This document shows, piece after piece, positions 19,610 to 29,742 of a stretch of 64,000 nucleotides of DNA. The stretch is from positions 434,001 through 498,000 of the forward strand of contig CAWGYT010000018.1 in the NCBI GenBank assembly GCA_963826795.1. Reading direction: 5' to 3'. The notes under the pieces were generated by a model, which ran no database searches, was not told where the DNA came from, and saw nothing but the letters and a program-made list of their open reading frames with translations. Source of the stretch: CAWGYT01 sp963826795. GTDB lineage: Bacteria; Planctomycetota; Planctomycetia; Pirellulales; Pirellulaceae. A program made the position numbers and the translations under genes. Position 1 is the stretch's first letter, and each line of letters starts with the position of its first letter.

Positions 19610-20991
19610 ATGTCCGGATTTCGCCACTGCTCGCAGGTCTCGCTGCCCACGCGACGGACGGCCCTTCGCATCGGCGGCGCCGGAATGCTCGGGCTGTCAA
19701 TGCAACCTTGGCTGCGTGGTTCGGAGCCCGACCATCGACCGCGCGCGAAGTCGGTCATTTTCCTCTTTCAATGGGGAGGTCCAAGCCAGCTCGACACCTT
19801 CGACATGAAGCCCGACGCGCCGGATGGGATCCGCAGTCCCTATCGCGCCGTCGCCTCGCGAGTCCCCGGCCTGCCGGTCTGCGAACTCCTGCCGCGAATG
19901 TCGTACTGCATGGACAAGGTCGCGGTGGTTCGCACGCTGACTCACACCATGAAGAATCACGCGTCGGCCGGCTACTACGCGATCACCGGACACGCACCGC
20001 CCTCGGACGATCAGCGGTTGCGGGACTCGCTGAGCCTCTTCCCCGCCTACGGCAGTGTGGTCGATCATCTTCAGCCCGCCGGCAGCTCGATCCCGACGTT
20101 CGTCGCCTACCCGCACGTCATCAAAGACGGTTCCATTGTCCCGGGACAACACGCCAGCTTCCTCGGCAAAGGACACGACCCGCTCTTTTTTTCCGAAGAT
20201 CCAAATCAAGCGGACTTTCAACTTCCTGAGTTAAGTCTGCCGTCCGACTTGTCCTTCGCGCGACTTCAGCAACGACGCGGCCTGCAACAAGTCATCGACC
20301 AACAGACGCATTTGCTCGAAGCATCGGCTCAGGCCCGAGGCTTCGACCAGTACTATCAAAAAGCGCTCTCCATGCTGACGTCCGACCGCGTTCGTCGGGC
20401 GTTTGACCTGAGTGCCGAACCCGAGCCGGTACGAGCGGCTTACGGAAGGACAACTTACGGTCAGAGCTGCCTGTTGGCGCGTCGTTTGGTCGAGTCGGGC
20501 GTGAAGTTCATCACGGTTTATTTCTCCGACAGCATCGGGGGCCGGCGCGTCGGCTCGGGCGGCTGGGATACGCACGGCTTCGACGACACGCGAATGTATC
20601 AGATCGTCGACAAGTACCAGCTTCCCCTGACCGATCAGACGTTGCCAACGCTGCTGAACGATCTCGATCAGCGCGGCCTATTGGACGAAACCCTCGTCGT
20701 CTGGATGGGCGAATTCGGACGCACGCCGAAGATCAACAAGAACGAGAGTCGCGACCACTGGCCGCAGTGCTACACCGCGCTGCTGGCCGGGGGAGGAATT
20801 GCCAGGGCGCGAGCTACGGGACTTCCGATCGCTATGGAATGTTCCCCGCGGACCATCCCGTCCGCCCCGAAGATCTCGCCGCCACCCTGTTCTATTTGCT
20901 CGGGATCGACCCGCAGACCGAGATCTACGACCGCGCAAATCGTCCCTTGGCAATCGCGCCGGGAGAAGTCCTGCACTCGATCATCGCCTAG
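19610..20991 (+). CDS. DUF1501 secreted protein (frameshifted), cluster 1 second copy
   Basis: ATG 19610 is preceded by AGGGA at 9-bp spacing. The N-terminus has a twin-arginine-like TRRTALRIGGAGMLGLS. The core is FLFQWGGPSQLDTFDMKP, VWMGEFGRTPKINK and RDHWPQCYTALLAGGG. A break at 20805-20807 (one G missing from a GGG run) separates this from the last 60 residues, which continue ASYGTSDRYGMFPADHPV and the LGIDPQTEIYD segment typical of the family end. It lies 88 bp after the DUF1549/DUF1553 stop, so four genes form one probable operon. Its substrate is unknown. Confidence 0.85.
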
Positions 20992-21194
20992 GGCCACTTC
21001 AAATCCATGAATTGGGATGGGTGTGGTGTCGCGCTCTGTGGAGGATGGCGGGAACGCAAGCAGGTGCTCCATGCAGTATCCGGACATCGTGCGGCTGTCG
21101 AAGCGGGAACGAGAGCGTCTATCCGACGTCGTCCAGAGCTCCAGGAAACGCGGCGGACGATTGCCGCGACGGTGCGACACGCCCCTCGCGACGG

Positions 21195-21605
21195 CTACCA
21201 GAGAAATTGTTGACACCAGTAGACTTGGCCATCGTTTCCTCGGTAGGCGGCAACCCCGATGCGGCGATAGCCAGAATTGAGAATGTTCGCGCGATGTCCC
21301 GGTGAGTTCATCCAATCCTGAACGGCTTCGACCGAACTGCCTTGGCCGGCGGCAATGTTTTCTGCAACCGTGGCCGAAGTGTGACGCATCACGCGCCGCC
21401 TTGCCATCCAAGCCGCGTGCTGACGAGCCGAATTCATCAGCTGAAAGTCAATTCGCAGCGGCGGCAGGCCGTGCCGCGCGCGATGGCTATTGGTGTGCTG
21501 AACGATATTCTGCTCGATCGCCAAAAGCGTCTTTTCCGGCGAACTCGCCTCGCCGGGAACCGCCGATGTGAGCGCTGTAAGCAGGGTCAGCGTGACAAGA
21601 CTCAT
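21195..21605 (-). CDS. CAP (SCP/PR1-like) domain secreted protein
   Basis: 136 residues: a short signal peptide (MSLVTLTLLTALTSAVPG) and one CAP domain. The family cavity residues are present: NSHRARHGLPPL, MRHTSATVAENIA, and NSPGHRANILNSGYRRIGVA, supplying the His/Glu set. It ends VYWCQQFLW. Such proteins are small extracellular or periplasmic modules; some bind lipids and some are proteases. No function can be assigned. It stands alone, convergent with the DUF1501 operon, 200 bp beyond its stop; that 200-bp gap shows nothing recognisable. Confidence 0.85.
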   Translation of the reverse strand: MSLVTLTLLTALTSAVPGEASSPEKTLLAIEQNIVQHTNSHRARHGLPPLRIDFQLMNSARQHAAWMARRRVMRHTSATVAENIAAGQGSSVEAVQDWMNSPGHRANILNSGYRRIGVAAYRGNDGQVYWCQQFLW

Positions 21606-21995
21606 GTGTAGCCTCCTCGATGCCTTCGAGATCCGTTGGAGGTTCCCCCTGTCGCCCGCGAAGGAGTCGACGAAGATGGAGGAGAACCGTTCTTAAGAAA
21701 CCGTTGGAGGCAGTGTAACCAACTGATAAAGTGTGACAAGGTGAAAGAAAAAACTACAGCTTTTAAGTTCTCTCTATCAAGGCGTTGAGAATTCACGCCC
21801 GCGTGCCCGGGAGAGGTCGCTCGCCGGGTCCCGCGGACGGGTGAGAGTTCAGCGCCTGGGCTGGGCTGGGCTGGGCCCCCTCATCCGGCCTTCGGCCACC
21901 TTCTCCCGCGTTGGGGAGAAGGGACAGGTTAGTGTCACCTCTCCCGCGGGGAGCAAAGTAACTCCGCGCCGAGTAACGACTTCACTGCGGGCCGA
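21606..21995. other. Gene-free intergenic region with tandem CTGGG and a dispersed repeat
   Basis: 390 bp between the CAP protein and the symporter, both on the minus strand. It contains four CTGGG units at about 21856-21875, the 51-bp element at 21876-21926, and a GGGAGAGGTCG-type segment near 21810 that has a partner beside the other copy of the element (about 59616). An AT-rich patch (21720-21775) just upstream of the CAP gene is the likeliest promoter region. Confidence 0.5.
21876..21926 (+). repeat. 51-bp dispersed repeat, copy 1
   Basis: Identical over 51 bp to 59512-59562. It contains CTCATCCGGCCTTCGGCCAC followed by TTCTCCCGCGTTGGGGAGAA, and each half can form a hairpin. This is a REP-like intergenic repeat type seen in many GC-rich genomes. 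Here it is 70 bp beyond the symporter stop and could terminate or stabilise transcripts. Confidence 0.8.
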
Positions 21996-23362
21996 TTAGG
22001 TCATCGTTTTTTCCACAATGGCCGCCCCCATGGCATCGCCCAGCACGTTGACCGCCGTGCGAAATCGATCCAGCAGCCAATCGACGGACAGGATCAGACC
22101 GATGTACTCGAGCGGCAGCCCGACCGCATTCAAGACGATCAACATCGTCACCAGACCCGCCTCCGGAATCCCTGCCGCCCCAATGGCTGCGAGCGTGGCC
22201 GTCACCGCAATGATCGCCTGTTGTGCGAGGGACAAGGGCGGCACGACGCCTTGCCCGGCTGCCACTTGCGCGATGAAGATCGCGGCGGCGGCTTCGTAAA
22301 GTGCCGTGCCATCCATGTTGATCGTGGCCCCAATCGGCAACACGAATTCCGTCGATTTCTCGGAAACCTTCGCGTTGACCGTGGCACACTCCATCGTCAC
22401 CGGCAACGTGGCTGAAGAACTCGCCGTCGAAAAGGCCGTCAACAGCGCCTGTGACATTTGCAGAATGAAACGATAAGGATTGCGTCCTGTAAAGAACCAG
22501 AGCAGCAGGGGCAGCGTGACCAGCGAATGGATCGCCAGACCGGCCAGGACGGTGGACATGTACCAGCCCATCTGCTTCAAAGTCGCCAGCAGGTTGCCTG
22601 ACAACTGGGCTTCACCGAACCGAGCCGCCACGAGACAGAAGATTCCCAGCGGCGAGATCTTCATCAAGAGCATCACGAATGACATCATCGCGTCATTCAC
22701 TTGCGCGATCAGCTCCGTCAATCCGGAGACGCGCGGTCCCATCGTTGTCAGCATCCCGGCGAAGACGAGGCTGAAGAAGATCAAGGGCAGCAAGTCGGTG
22801 TTCACCGCGGATCGGAACAGGTTGTCCGTGAACATCATCAGCGCCAGATTTTGCAGCACCACCCCGATGCTCTTGCGCGGCTCGGGACGCAACGATTCGA
22901 ACACGGACGTCAATTCCCGCTGTTCCATCCCCGTCACCTCGGCAAGCTTCTGGCGGACGGCTGCCTTCGTGGCTTCGGATTCTTGAGGTATCGCGGCCGA
23001 CTCGACTTGCGTCGCCTGCATCGTTCCGACCCCAGGACGAATCAGATTGACCAGCACCAAACCCAACAAGACGGCCAGAATCGTCGTGCCCAGGTAGTAG
23101 GCCACCGCGGCCGCGCCGGGCGCCCCAGCTTGCGGATGTCGCCCATCCCCAGAATTCCCGACATGACGGACGTCACCACGAGGGGAACGACGATCATCTT
23201 GAGCAGCCGCAAAAAGATCTCGCCGCCCAGATGGACATTAACAGCTTGCTGAGGCAACACGGCCGCGAATCCGATGCCGATGACGATCGCCCCCAAGATC
23301 ATCAAAGTCAGACCCCCGTCGGAGCCGTGAACTTTGCCGGAAGTCGAAGTGGAGGTTGTCAT
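21996..23362 (-). CDS. Dicarboxylate/amino acid:cation symporter (DAACS family, frameshifted)
   Basis: About 455 residues. The N-terminal piece runs from ATG 23362 with TLMILGAIVIGIGFAAVLP and RLLKMIVVPLVVTSVMSGI. At 23123-23126 one G is missing from a run (minus strand); adding it gives K-L-G-A-P-G-A-A-A-V-A-Y-Y-L-G and joins the rest. The family serine-rich hairpin TAFSTASSSATLPVTMEC and the cation/substrate motif INMDGTALYEA are intact, with about eight membrane segments plus two re-entrant loops expected. It couples Na+ or H+ to uptake of glutamate, aspartate or C4-dicarboxylates across the cytoplasmic membrane. The region between transmembrane segments 3 and 4 is longer than in GltP. Substrate is not resolved. 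Confidence 0.88.
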
Positions 23363-23672
23363 GCTCGCATCCCTCGTGGCTGAATTCCGTGAGTACGCCC
23401 GCGAGCGATCATGACATATCCCTCCGCAAAACCAAACCCCGGCGCGGAGTTTTCGCGGTCAGCCGGATGGCCGAGCGGCCGGAAAGAGAGCGGCCGGAAA
23501 GAGAGCGGCCGGAAAGAGAGCGGCCGCAAGGATGCGCGCCGCAAGGATGCGGACGGGAAAGGTGGAGGTCGAGCGAGGCGGTGACGAAGCGGCTTGGGTC
23601 AGAAGCCAACCCGTCGCGCCCGATGGAATGTCAAAAAGCGGACGATTTAGGGTCAGAGAATTTCGCTTCTTG
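23363..23672. other. Gene-free intergenic region rich in tandem and inverted repeats
   Basis: 310 bp between the symporter start and the end of the exopolysaccharide locus. It holds three exact 15-bp units (CGGCCGGAAAGAGAG) at 23476-23520, then two copies of GCCGCAAGGATGCG-type sequence (23523-23552). One arm of a long inverted repeat lies near 23563-23582; the other arm is inside the 3' end of the fusion gene. Confidence 0.6.
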
Positions 23673-23704
23673 TCATCCCACTCGCTCGACCTCCACCTCT
23701 CCCA
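23563..23704. repeat. Long inverted repeat overlapping the 3' end of the fusion gene
   Basis: AGGTGGAGGTCGAGCGAG near 23565-23582 is matched by its reverse complement near 23683-23700, and weaker similarity extends inward (TGAC and AAGCG blocks on both sides). The right arm encodes the last residues (EVEVE) of the Gfo/Idh-epimerase fusion, so the gene's end may have been replaced by this element. It could serve as a terminator for the locus. Confidence 0.55.
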
Positions 23705-25776
23705 CCGCGAGTTCGGATGCGGTCGCGGAGGAAGGCGCGGGATCCCGATCCGGTGGGACACCACATCTTGGCTGCCACTGAAGCACATCGACCGCGCGCT
23801 GGATTGAGAACTGGCGCGGCGCGAGGGCGGAGCGAAGTCGATAGACGGATACCGGGGCAGGTCGCCGCAGCGCCCCGCACACCGTTTGTACGGCCAAGCC
23901 CAGGGTCATCACAAGCGGCCGTGGCAAGTGGTGGATCTGTAACGACACGCCGCTCGCCGTCGCATACTTCGCGGCCAGTGCGTTCTGAGTCAGCGGTTGG
24001 GGATCCACCAGATGAAGAATCGTCCCGTCCCTGATGCAATGCTCTTCACACCGCACGAGGGCATCAATCAAATCATCAGCCTGTATCAGGGGGACATGCA
24101 GCCGGCCGTTACCGAAGATCAGCAAGCGAGACCCGTGGCGCTGTCCGACGCCGGACGAGAGCACCGGTCCGCCGTCCCCGACGACCTCGGCGGGCCTCAC
24201 AATCACCGCCGGCAGGCTTCGCTCCGCGACCGCGCGCACCACGATCTCCTCGGCGCGGCACTTCGTCTGCGTATAAAGTCCCCGGCGCTCCGGATACGGC
24301 TCCAACGCGGAGTCCTCGTCCAGCGTTCCACCGGACCGGCCAGGCGCCTGCAAGACGCTCAACGAACTGATATAGATCAATTGCCGCACGCCGTGGCGCA
24401 CGCAGCTGTCCACCACGTTTTGAGTCCCCGCGACATTGCCCCGCCAGAATTCCGCGGCGGATCCTCGCACGGTGCCCCCGACGTGATAGACGATCTGGGA
24501 CCCCGCCACGGCTCGGTCAACGGCTTGAGGATCCCCCAAGTCCCCCAACACAACCTCGATCCGCGCATCCGCTTGCCATGCCGACGGCGGGGGACGACGG
24601 GCCAAGATGCGAATTCGCCGACCTTCCGCAAGCAGACGCCGAACGAGATGACGACCGATCAGCCCACTCGCTCCCGTCACCAAGGTGGGCGCCGTTGGCG
24701 GTTGGGCGAAATGAGCCAACTGGCGCTGCTGCGCTCGATCCGCCTCGCTCGCCAACGATTCCAGCCAGTGCGAGATGCGACGCGCGGTGTCCAGATCCCC
24801 CGAGGGTGTTCGGCCCGTTCGCAGGCAGTCGTAGAACTCGGCAACCATCTCCTGGAGACCGTGATAACGGCGAATCCGTCCCGTCGCCACGCGGGCCAGA
24901 TTCCATGGCAACTGCCAGGCCGCTTGGATGCCCTCGGACAACGCATTGATGACTCGCTGCGGATGTTCGGGCAAACGCCGCTTCGGACGAACGGTCACGT
25001 GCATCCCGAAGCGATCGAGGCGGCAGAATTCCCGTCGTCCCCTGGATCACGAGCAGATCCTGCAGCGGCCGGGCATTCCAGGAAAGCTGAACTTGGGCCA
25101 GTCCACGCGCACAGCGGGCGACCGCTCGCCACTCGTCAAACGGCAGCAGCGGATCGTCGCCAAACTTACCGAACATTCCCGTGACTTCGTCGATGGGCCC
25201 CAGAAACGCTTCGATTTGATACAGCGCATGAATCCCAAGATCGCGAAACGGGAAGCCGCCCTCGCGCGCGTAATCTGGCTTGGGACCGCCCAGGTAGTCG
25301 GGGTAGTCCTGGCTTCGCAGGCAGTCCACGGCGACGACACGTCCGATCTTCCCCCGCTGCACCCATTCCAACGCGCGCCGTGTGAAGGGATCCTTCAGCA
25401 GCGAGTGATCCACCCCAACCGTCCGCCCCGCCTCAGCGGCCGCTTGGGCAATGCGGGCGCAATCGGCGACCGACGTCGCTAACGGTTTCTCGACGAACAC
25501 GTCGCATCCCGCCGCGATCGCCTGCAGGGCCAATTCGGCATGGCTGGCAGGAGGTGTCAGGACATGAACCACGTTGGCATCACGCAACAGGTCGTCACAC
25601 GAATCGTAAACGCGAAGATTCCGCGATGACCGCGCCAGTTCGCAGCTCGCCTCGCGCTGCAGGTCATATACGCCGACGACCTGGGCGTCGGGAATTCGGC
25701 CGAGTGCCTGAAGATGAAAACGACTGATCTGGCCAGCTCCAATCAGCCCGACGCGGAATTTTGCGGGAATCGCCAT
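23673..25776 (-). CDS. Fused Gfo/Idh/MocA oxidoreductase and NAD-dependent epimerase/dehydratase (frameshifted)
   Basis: About 700 residues. From ATG 25776 the first half is a Gfo/Idh/MocA oxidoreductase: VGLIGAGQISRFHLQAL (nucleotide site), VEKPLATS (EKP motif) and GGPKPDYAREGGFPFRDLGIHALYQIE. At about 25025 an extra C breaks the frame; removing it gives G-I-L-R-L-D-R-F-G-M. The downstream frame then carries the oxidoreductase C-terminus and, without interruption, an extended SDR epimerase starting TLVTGASGLIGRHLVRRL, with YTQTK as the YxxxK catalytic pair. Because the domain boundary lies within one unbroken frame, the fusion is real and not an artefact of the break. It likely modifies a nucleotide sugar for the glycan made by this locus. 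It is the last gene of the minus-strand series, 6 bp after the phosphotransferase. Confidence 0.85.
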
Positions 25777-25782
25777 TCGTCT

Positions 25783-26829
25783 TCAGGGACCTTGCAGGTG
25801 TCGAACGATCTGAGCGATGGTGCGGGGCCGCTGCCAACGCGCCAACCAAGTTTGCCGCGGTGCCTCGAGCGCATCCTGCAGACGAATCAGCCACTGCAGA
25901 ATTTCGCACGCCGTGTATTCCGCGTCGGGCTCGATCGGTTCCCCGAATCCTTGCCCAAAAGCGATGCGCCAAGTGTCGAGGCATGCGGCACGAAAGCGAG
26001 GACTGACTCGCTGCAGATTCAGATAGGTCATGACGCTGGCCACGTCCCACCACCGACTATCCGAACGGTAACAGGCGAAGTCGATCACCGTCAGACCCTG
26101 GTCGGTGACCAAGGCGTTCCAGGGTCCGAAATCTCCATGGCAGGGCGTGGCCCGCAGGGGACTTCGCACGGTCACAAGGCACCGCTCCAGGCGGGCCAGA
26201 ACGTGGCGACGCAAGTGCTTTGGAACCCGGTCATCCCGCTCAATCCAACGCATGCGAGTTTCCGCCTGGCGGTGCAATCCGTTTCCCCAATCCGACGGCT
26301 CAAGACTCCCCTGCGGGGATTGCTGAAAACCGTGCAGCCATCTCCCGAGCCGCGTATACGATGACGCCACTTCCCGGCGCTTGAGGGACCGCGTCATCCA
26401 TTGAGCCGCCGCGAAGTCGCGATCGAGCTCGTACCCGGTGATCCACTCCATGAACAGCAGGCCCGCCGTGGGCTCCACGGAGTAGGCCTGTGGGACCCGG
26501 CAGTCGGGCGTAGCAGCCAATGTCGCCGCGGCGGATCGCAAGGCCTGAAACTCCCGCAGCGCCGGCGGCTCGGTGTCTGGCTTTTCGAAATCCGTCCAAA
26601 CGGCTTCTCCGCCGGATCCCGAGCCAGTCTGCCATCGCGCCCGTTTGCAAAGCACATCCCGGGTCGTCGAACCGATCCGTAATCGCAACCGCATGATTTC
26701 GGAGTACGGCCGCTGCCAGGCAGCGACCAACGTCCAGGCATCGGCCATCTCGCCCCAGGCCTCCACGCCGCACGACAAGACCCAGCTGGAAAATCCAGGT
26801 TCGGCGGCACTTGTCTGAGGTAACGTCAT
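25783..26829 (-). CDS. Aminoglycoside phosphotransferase-like kinase (APH family) of the exopolysaccharide locus
   Basis: 348 residues. Kinase C-lobe motifs are clear: PCHGDFGPWNALVTD (catalytic loop HGDxxxxN) followed by LTVIDFACYRSDSRWWDVA (metal-binding D). The N-lobe (RLRLRIGSTTRDVLCKRARW) is diverged but has a candidate ATP-binding lysine. Such APH-fold proteins phosphorylate small molecules, sugars or lipids; in a glycan locus a sugar or lipid-carrier kinase is plausible, and antibiotic resistance is unlikely. It sits 6 bp from both the ligase-type gene upstream and the fusion gene downstream, so it is firmly inside the operon. Confidence 0.8.
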   Translation of the reverse strand: MTLPQTSAAEPGFSSWVLSCGVEAWGEMADAWTLVAAWQRPYSEIMRLRLRIGSTTRDVLCKRARWQTGSGSGGEAVWTDFEKPDTEPPALREFQALRSAAATLAATPDCRVPQAYSVEPTAGLLFMEWITGYELDRDFAAAQWMTRSLKRREVASSYTRLGRWLHGFQQSPQGSLEPSDWGNGLHRQAETRMRWIERDDRVPKHLRRHVLARLERCLVTVRSPLRATPCHGDFGPWNALVTDQGLTVIDFACYRSDSRWWDVASVMTYLNLQRVSPRFRAACLDTWRIAFGQGFGEPIEPDAEYTACEILQWLIRLQDALEAPRQTWLARWQRPRTIAQIVRHLQGP

Positions 26830-26835
26830 CCGGCC

Positions 26836-28173
26836 CTATGCGACGCGTTCGATCTCTTCCGCCACGTCCGCGGTCGAGACCGCCGCTTGGCAGCTTTGCC
26901 AGGCGAGCAAAGTAAATGCCGCGACCCACAACCAGTTGTAGCGCAGACCATTGTGCAGTGACAGTCCGAACAGCAGCAACAGCAGAATCGTCAACTGAGC
27001 GCTCCGGGCAAATTCCTGAAAGACGCCCAGCCCTTCGTATGCGGCTGAGAGTCGCTGGATCCGCCGCGCATTACGCCAGGTGCAGCCCGCCATCAGGACA
27101 AACGTGAACCCGCCCAGCCAACCGGTCTCTCCGAGGATCTGTCCCGGCAAGTTATGAGCCACCAAGCCAACCCCGTCGATGTACGCGACTCGGTAGGGCA
27201 GGAAATTCCCCAGCCCAACGCCGGTCAATGGCCGGTCGCGAAGCATCTGCAGCGCTGCCAAAAAGCCCTCCCAACGGCCCGCCGCGGACGCTTGCGCATT
27301 CGACGGACCGGCGTTCGGATTCCACAACGTGCGAAGTCGATCGCGTTGCTCGCGCAGCGCGACCAGCAGGAGACCGACGAGCAGGATTGTGGCCAAGCCG
27401 ATCGCGCGCCAGGGACGATTCGCCCCGGGACCGTACCAGATCGCACCTACCAGGAACCCGGCCAGACCGAGCATTCCGGCTCGGCTGTTGGTCAAACCGA
27501 CCGACACCAGGACGATTGCGGGATAGGTCCACAAGAAGGAGCGAAACAGGCTCTGGCGGAGCCCCGTCCAAGCTCCGCTCAACTCGGCTCGGCAGCGCCA
27601 CAGGTACCACCACGCCGGCAAGGACAAAACGGCCGACATCGCCACCGCATTGGGTTCGCCGTAAGTCGATTCGATTCCGACAAGCCGATTCACCCCCTGC
27701 GCAAACTGATGCCGGTCGTGGACCACGTACTCCCACAACGACTTTCCCAAATAGAGATACATCGCACCGACCAGTGTGACGATCAGCGCATTCAAATCGT
27801 TGAACTGGCGGCAAACGATCAGCATCAGGAAATAGGTGACGACCACCGTGGCGTACTGATACAGCGAGGGCCACGCGTAGGACGACTGCCAGGCGCGAAA
27901 CGACGAGAGGACCGTCGCCAGCGTGAACAGCGCGACCGTCGCGCTTTGCCAGCTCCACTTCAATCGTCGACCTGTCAACAACGCCCCCGCGATCATCAGG
28001 ATGGCGTAGAGCCGCTCGAATCGAATCGCTTGGAGAGAGGGAAACAATTCTTCCCAAGGTCGAATCAGAAACAACACGACGTAGATGGCCACCAGCCACC
28101 AGCCCAGCGAGCGTGGCAGACGCAACTGATTGGCGGGCGAGATCGTTTCGAGGGGTGCGATGTCCTGAATCAT
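26836..28173 (-). CDS. O-antigen ligase/polymerase-family membrane protein
   Basis: 445 residues with about ten to twelve hydrophobic segments (LVAIYVVLFLI, ATVVVTYFLMLIV, AIGLATILLVGLLLVAL, LTILLLLLFGLSLHNGL). The large periplasmic loop near residues 270-350 has GRWEGFLAALQMLRDRPLTG, GVGLGNF and VAHNLPGQILGETG, which match the Wzy_C/O-antigen ligase signature including the conserved histidine of the HN pair. It polymerises or ligates lipid-linked oligosaccharide on the periplasmic face. Which of the two cannot be decided. Its ATG (28173) overlaps the flippase stop as ATGA, indicating translational coupling. Confidence 0.88.
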   Translation of the reverse strand: MIQDIAPLETISPANQLRLPRSLGWWLVAIYVVLFLIRPWEELFPSLQAIRFERLYAILMIAGALLTGRRLKWSWQSATVALFTLATVLSSFRAWQSSYAWPSLYQYATVVVTYFLMLIVCRQFNDLNALIVTLVGAMYLYLGKSLWEYVVHDRHQFAQGVNRLVGIESTYGEPNAVAMSAVLSLPAWWYLWRCRAELSGAWTGLRQSLFRSFLWTYPAIVLVSVGLTNSRAGMLGLAGFLVGAIWYGPGANRPWRAIGLATILLVGLLLVALREQRDRLRTLWNPNAGPSNAQASAAGRWEGFLAALQMLRDRPLTGVGLGNFLPYRVAYIDGVGLVAHNLPGQILGETGWLGGFTFVLMAGCTWRNARRIQRLSAAYEGLGVFQEFARSAQLTILLLLLFGLSLHNGLRYNWLWVAAFTLLAWQSCQAAVSTADVAEEIERVA

Positions 28174-29742
28174 GCGACGGTTTGCTGACGGGCTAAAATC
28201 GCGCGGACCACGGCGGACTCGTCACGCGTGAAGAATCCGAGGAGCCACAAGGCCGGCAGGAGAAGTGAACCCACGAGGACACGGACGACCAAACACGCGC
28301 CGACGGAATCGGCGGTAATCTGACTGGCAATCGCGTACAGCAACGCGCTGACGGCGGCCAGCGCCGCCAACCGGCCCAATTCATACGGAATCGGATAAAT
28401 GATCCGACTCACGGCCCAAAACGCTGCACTGCGAATCGAAACGCTGAGCAAGGTCGAGGCCGCCGCGCCCACCATACCAAATCTCGGCAGTAGCCAAAGG
28501 TTCGCACTCACCAGGGCCCCCAGCGCACAGCGCCCCGATCAGCGTCGCCCACTGCGTGCGTCGGCCATAGTGCATGCCCGTGACGAAATGATGCTCCAGA
28601 CCCAGCACGACGTAGGCGGCTGAAATCAACGGGACAACCTGATACGCTTCCCAGTAACCCGGCGCGACCACCAGTCGTAACAGCGGCTGCGCCGCCACAC
28701 TCAACAACAATGCTACCTGACACGTCACCAGCGTGGCATAGGTACACATCCGCGCCAGGATTTGACGCACTTCTTCGGTGTCCTGGATCACCAACTCCAT
28801 CCGCCGTGGGCGCCAAAACGCATTGAACGGCACCGTCACGAAACGATTGACAACCACTCCGATCTTTTGCCCTGCCGAAAACAGCCCCACCTGAGCCAGG
28901 GCTTGGAGCGGATCGCCAGCCGTCAACCAGCGCAGCATGAGCGGATTCAAGTAGTTGCTGAGTTGCAGCGCCACGGTTGCCGGAACAAGATGAATCCCGA
29001 ACGACCACAGGCGCGAAAGGTGAGCCCAACTGGGCCAGGCGTGGTTTCGCGTCAAGACGATCCCCGCCAGCAGGACTCCCAGAACGGCTTGGACCCAAAA
29101 CGTCGAGTAGAGAATCCCCCAGATCCCCCAGCGAAACCCAACGACAAACCATAGATTCAGGGTGACCGAAGCCCCAATCTGGAGCGCCGTGATCGCGACG
29201 AAGGCCTTCGCCCAGTAGCACATTCGCAGGTAGGCAAAACCGACTTCCGCGATCATTGAGAACCATGCCGTGAGCAACCCGATCCGGAGGTACGTCACGA
29301 ATTCGACGTCAATCCCGAGCAACACTCGCAACCGATCGGCCAGCAGGATGGCCGCGACAATCAAGGGGAGACTGATCAGCCCGGGTGCGATGATCGCCGT
29401 GGTGACCAGGCGGCGCCGCTCCCGCGCATCAGCTTCCTCGTAGAAGAACCGCGTCATCCCATCGGCCATTCCCAAACCCAACACCATCATGGCCATGGTC
29501 ATCACGACGTCGACCAGCGACATGATGCCGTAATGGCTGCGGTCGATAAAACGCGTGTAGATCGGGATCAGCAGGAAGCCGACGACGTTCGACAGGGCCG
29601 GTCCCAGCAGATAGATCAGCGAGTGCCGCCCGACGGAACGAACTTCGCCGCGCAGCGTATGCGCTGTCGCTTTCCCCGCTCGATCGGCGGAAGAAGCGGA
29701 CGAAGGTGCGGCGGCGGACGAACTCGACGCGGTGTTCAGCAA
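28170..29742 (-). CDS. Wzx-like polysaccharide flippase (frameshifted)
   Basis: Start TTG 29742, supported by a strong GGAGGAG six bases upstream and a 7-bp overlap with the preceding glycosyltransferase gene. About 520 residues with 12-14 membrane segments; the N-terminal SLIYLLGPALSNVVGFLLIPIY is the typical polysaccharide-transporter start. The frame breaks near 28515: removing one G from a G run gives L-C-A-G-A-L-V-S-A-N-L-W-L. The C-terminal piece (GMVGAAASTLLSVSIRSAAF) continues the same fold to 28170. It moves lipid-linked repeat units across the cytoplasmic membrane. An alanine/serine-rich cytoplasmic lead of about 35 residues precedes the first membrane segment. Confidence 0.88.

Noticed and set aside
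25783..26829. Aminoglycoside resistance gene.
   Set aside because: Only the kinase fold is shared; operon context is polysaccharide synthesis and the substrate-binding part is diverged.
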